Shown one piece after another: positions 16,001-16,526 of a stretch of 16,526 bases of DNA. A program made the translations under genes and the position numbers. This DNA is from Propionibacterium sp. GTDB taxonomy: Bacteria > Actinomycetota > Actinomycetes > Propionibacteriales > Propionibacteriaceae. The stretch is taken from NCBI GenBank assembly GCA_012837465.1, contig DURG01000311.1, forward strand, positions 1 to 16,526, given 5' to 3'. The stretch's first letter is position 1. Every line of letters starts with the position of its first letter. The notes beneath the pieces were generated by a model. The model had not been told where the DNA came from, did no database searches, and saw only the letters and a program-made list of their open reading frames with translations.

Positions 16001-16084
16001 CCCAACTCTGTGGTGGTTGAGCCCGAGCGTGGGGAGCTGCCCGCCTCCTTGGGTCGCCGTCTGGAAAAGAGTTCGAGATGGGCC

Positions 16085-16093
16085 TGTGGATAA
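16085..16093 (-). other. isolated perfect DnaA-box sequence
   Basis: TTATCCACA on the minus strand matches the DnaA-box consensus. It stands alone, with no cluster or AT-rich unwinding region, so it does not mark an origin; it may be chance or a minor DnaA site. Confidence 0.4.
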
Positions 16094-16106
16094 CCCGCTT
16101 TTCGCC

Positions 16107-16136
16107 TTGTTTTGTCAGTGCGGTCGATAATAATAG
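16107..16136 (+). promoter_or_regulatory. AT-rich promoter candidate for the DUF222-like gene
   Basis: TTGTTT (16107-16112) and TAATAG (16131-16136) are 18 bases apart, ending five bases before the ATG at 16142; GATAAT (16126-16131) is an alternative -10. No Shine-Dalgarno is present, so a leaderless or very short leader is likely. Confidence 0.45.
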
Positions 16137-16141
16137 TGGGT

Positions 16142-16526
16142 ATGAACGAGGGCTTGGATCTGGTGCAGAGCGGCATCGCCGCGCTGTGGGAATCCACGCG
16201 CTCGATCCGAGCGACGGAGAACCCTGGATTGGCTGGGCTGGTCGAGGGGCTGGCTGAGGTCGAGGCCCAGATCGTCGGGCTGCGGCTGCACCTGATTCAT
16301 GAGGCACGCCTGGCCGGCGCCGACGACGTGCTGGCGGGAGTGCGCGAATCGGTGCGCACCACCACCGCCCACTGTCTCCCGACTACCACGGCTCCACGCG
16401 CATCACCGGGCAACTCCCCCTGGCAGAGGCCGCGCTCCTGGCCGCCCAACTGGACGCCTTGACCCCACCCGCCTCCTCCTACGCCAGCACCAGTGAGATC
16501 CCGTCGCGTGACATACGCCGAGCGGA
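16142..16526 (+). pseudogene. DUF222/13E12-type protein, internally deleted and frameshifted (runs off the window)
   Basis: ATG at 16142 opens a frame whose first 75 or so residues (GLDLVQSGIAALWESTRSI, a GLAEVEAQIVGLRLHLIHEA helix, LAGVRESVRTTT) look like the N-terminus of actinobacterial DUF222 / 13E12-repeat proteins, which usually end in an HNH nuclease domain. After about 16360 this frame turns into Pro/Thr/Trp-rich nonsense and stops at 16462. From about 16366 another frame (offset +2) reads SPDYHGSTRITGQLPLAEAA and on to the window end, resembling the middle of the same family. The helical segment normally between them, roughly 100 residues or more, is missing. I infer a deletion with frameshift. 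Proteins of this family are numerous in these genomes and often decay. Confidence 0.6.

Noticed and set aside
16085..16093. DnaA box as sign of a replication origin
   Set aside because: Single site, no cluster, no dnaA or dnaN nearby.

Overview
The window is a stretch of high-GC bacterial chromosome. It suggests an actinobacterium, most likely of the Propionibacteriales (a Tessaracoccus- or Propioniciclava-like genome). The reasons are the strong G/C bias at third codon positions, a class A penicillin-binding protein followed by a GT87-type membrane protein (the same order as PonA1-Rv0051 in mycobacteria), a DUF6458 membrane protein, a FemAB-type ligase next to an alanine-racemase-like protein, and a DUF222/13E12-type gene. 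Several genes appear to have leaderless starts. The taxonomy is an inference from gene content, not a database match. No tRNA, rRNA, CRISPR array, prophage or intact insertion sequence was seen, and no stretch over 300 bases lacks a gene.

Layout. At 1-568 (minus) is the N-terminal part of an alpha/beta hydrolase, cut by the window edge. Divergent from it is a GH13 alpha-glucosidase of oligo-1,6-glucosidase type (646-2367), which meets an Atg22/UMF1-like MFS transporter (2370-3743, minus) tail to tail with a 2-base gap. A palindrome-bearing divergent region leads to a small two-helix membrane protein (3905-4150) with a strong terminator, then citrate synthase gltA (4340-5626) with its own terminator. 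Next on the minus strand come a PAS domain fused to a mono-cluster Fe-S domain (5719-6378), the CCA tRNA nucleotidyltransferase (6474-7916), and a 35-residue, 10-cysteine metallothionein-like peptide (7998-8105). On the plus strand follow an MscS-type channel (8203-9087), a large nested inverted repeat, a bifunctional class A PBP (9229-11493) and a polytopic GT87-like protein (11515-12930). The last minus-strand block reads femX-like (14860-15987), alr-like (13835-14860, coupled by TGATG) and a uronate-dehydrogenase-like SDR (13001-13786) whose start codon sits in a 28-bp palindrome. At the right edge is a DUF222-family gene that looks internally deleted and frameshifted.

How the genes relate. 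The core is housekeeping: cell-wall assembly (PBP, GT87-like, FemX-like, Alr-like), tRNA 3'-end maturation, entry to the TCA cycle, osmotic relief and sugar use. I saw no defence or mobile system. The parts that could be new are small: the metallothionein-like peptide, the PAS/Fe-S fusion, the Alr-like protein without the usual catalytic tyrosine, and three palindromic elements (3804-3817, 9073-9128, 13780-13807).
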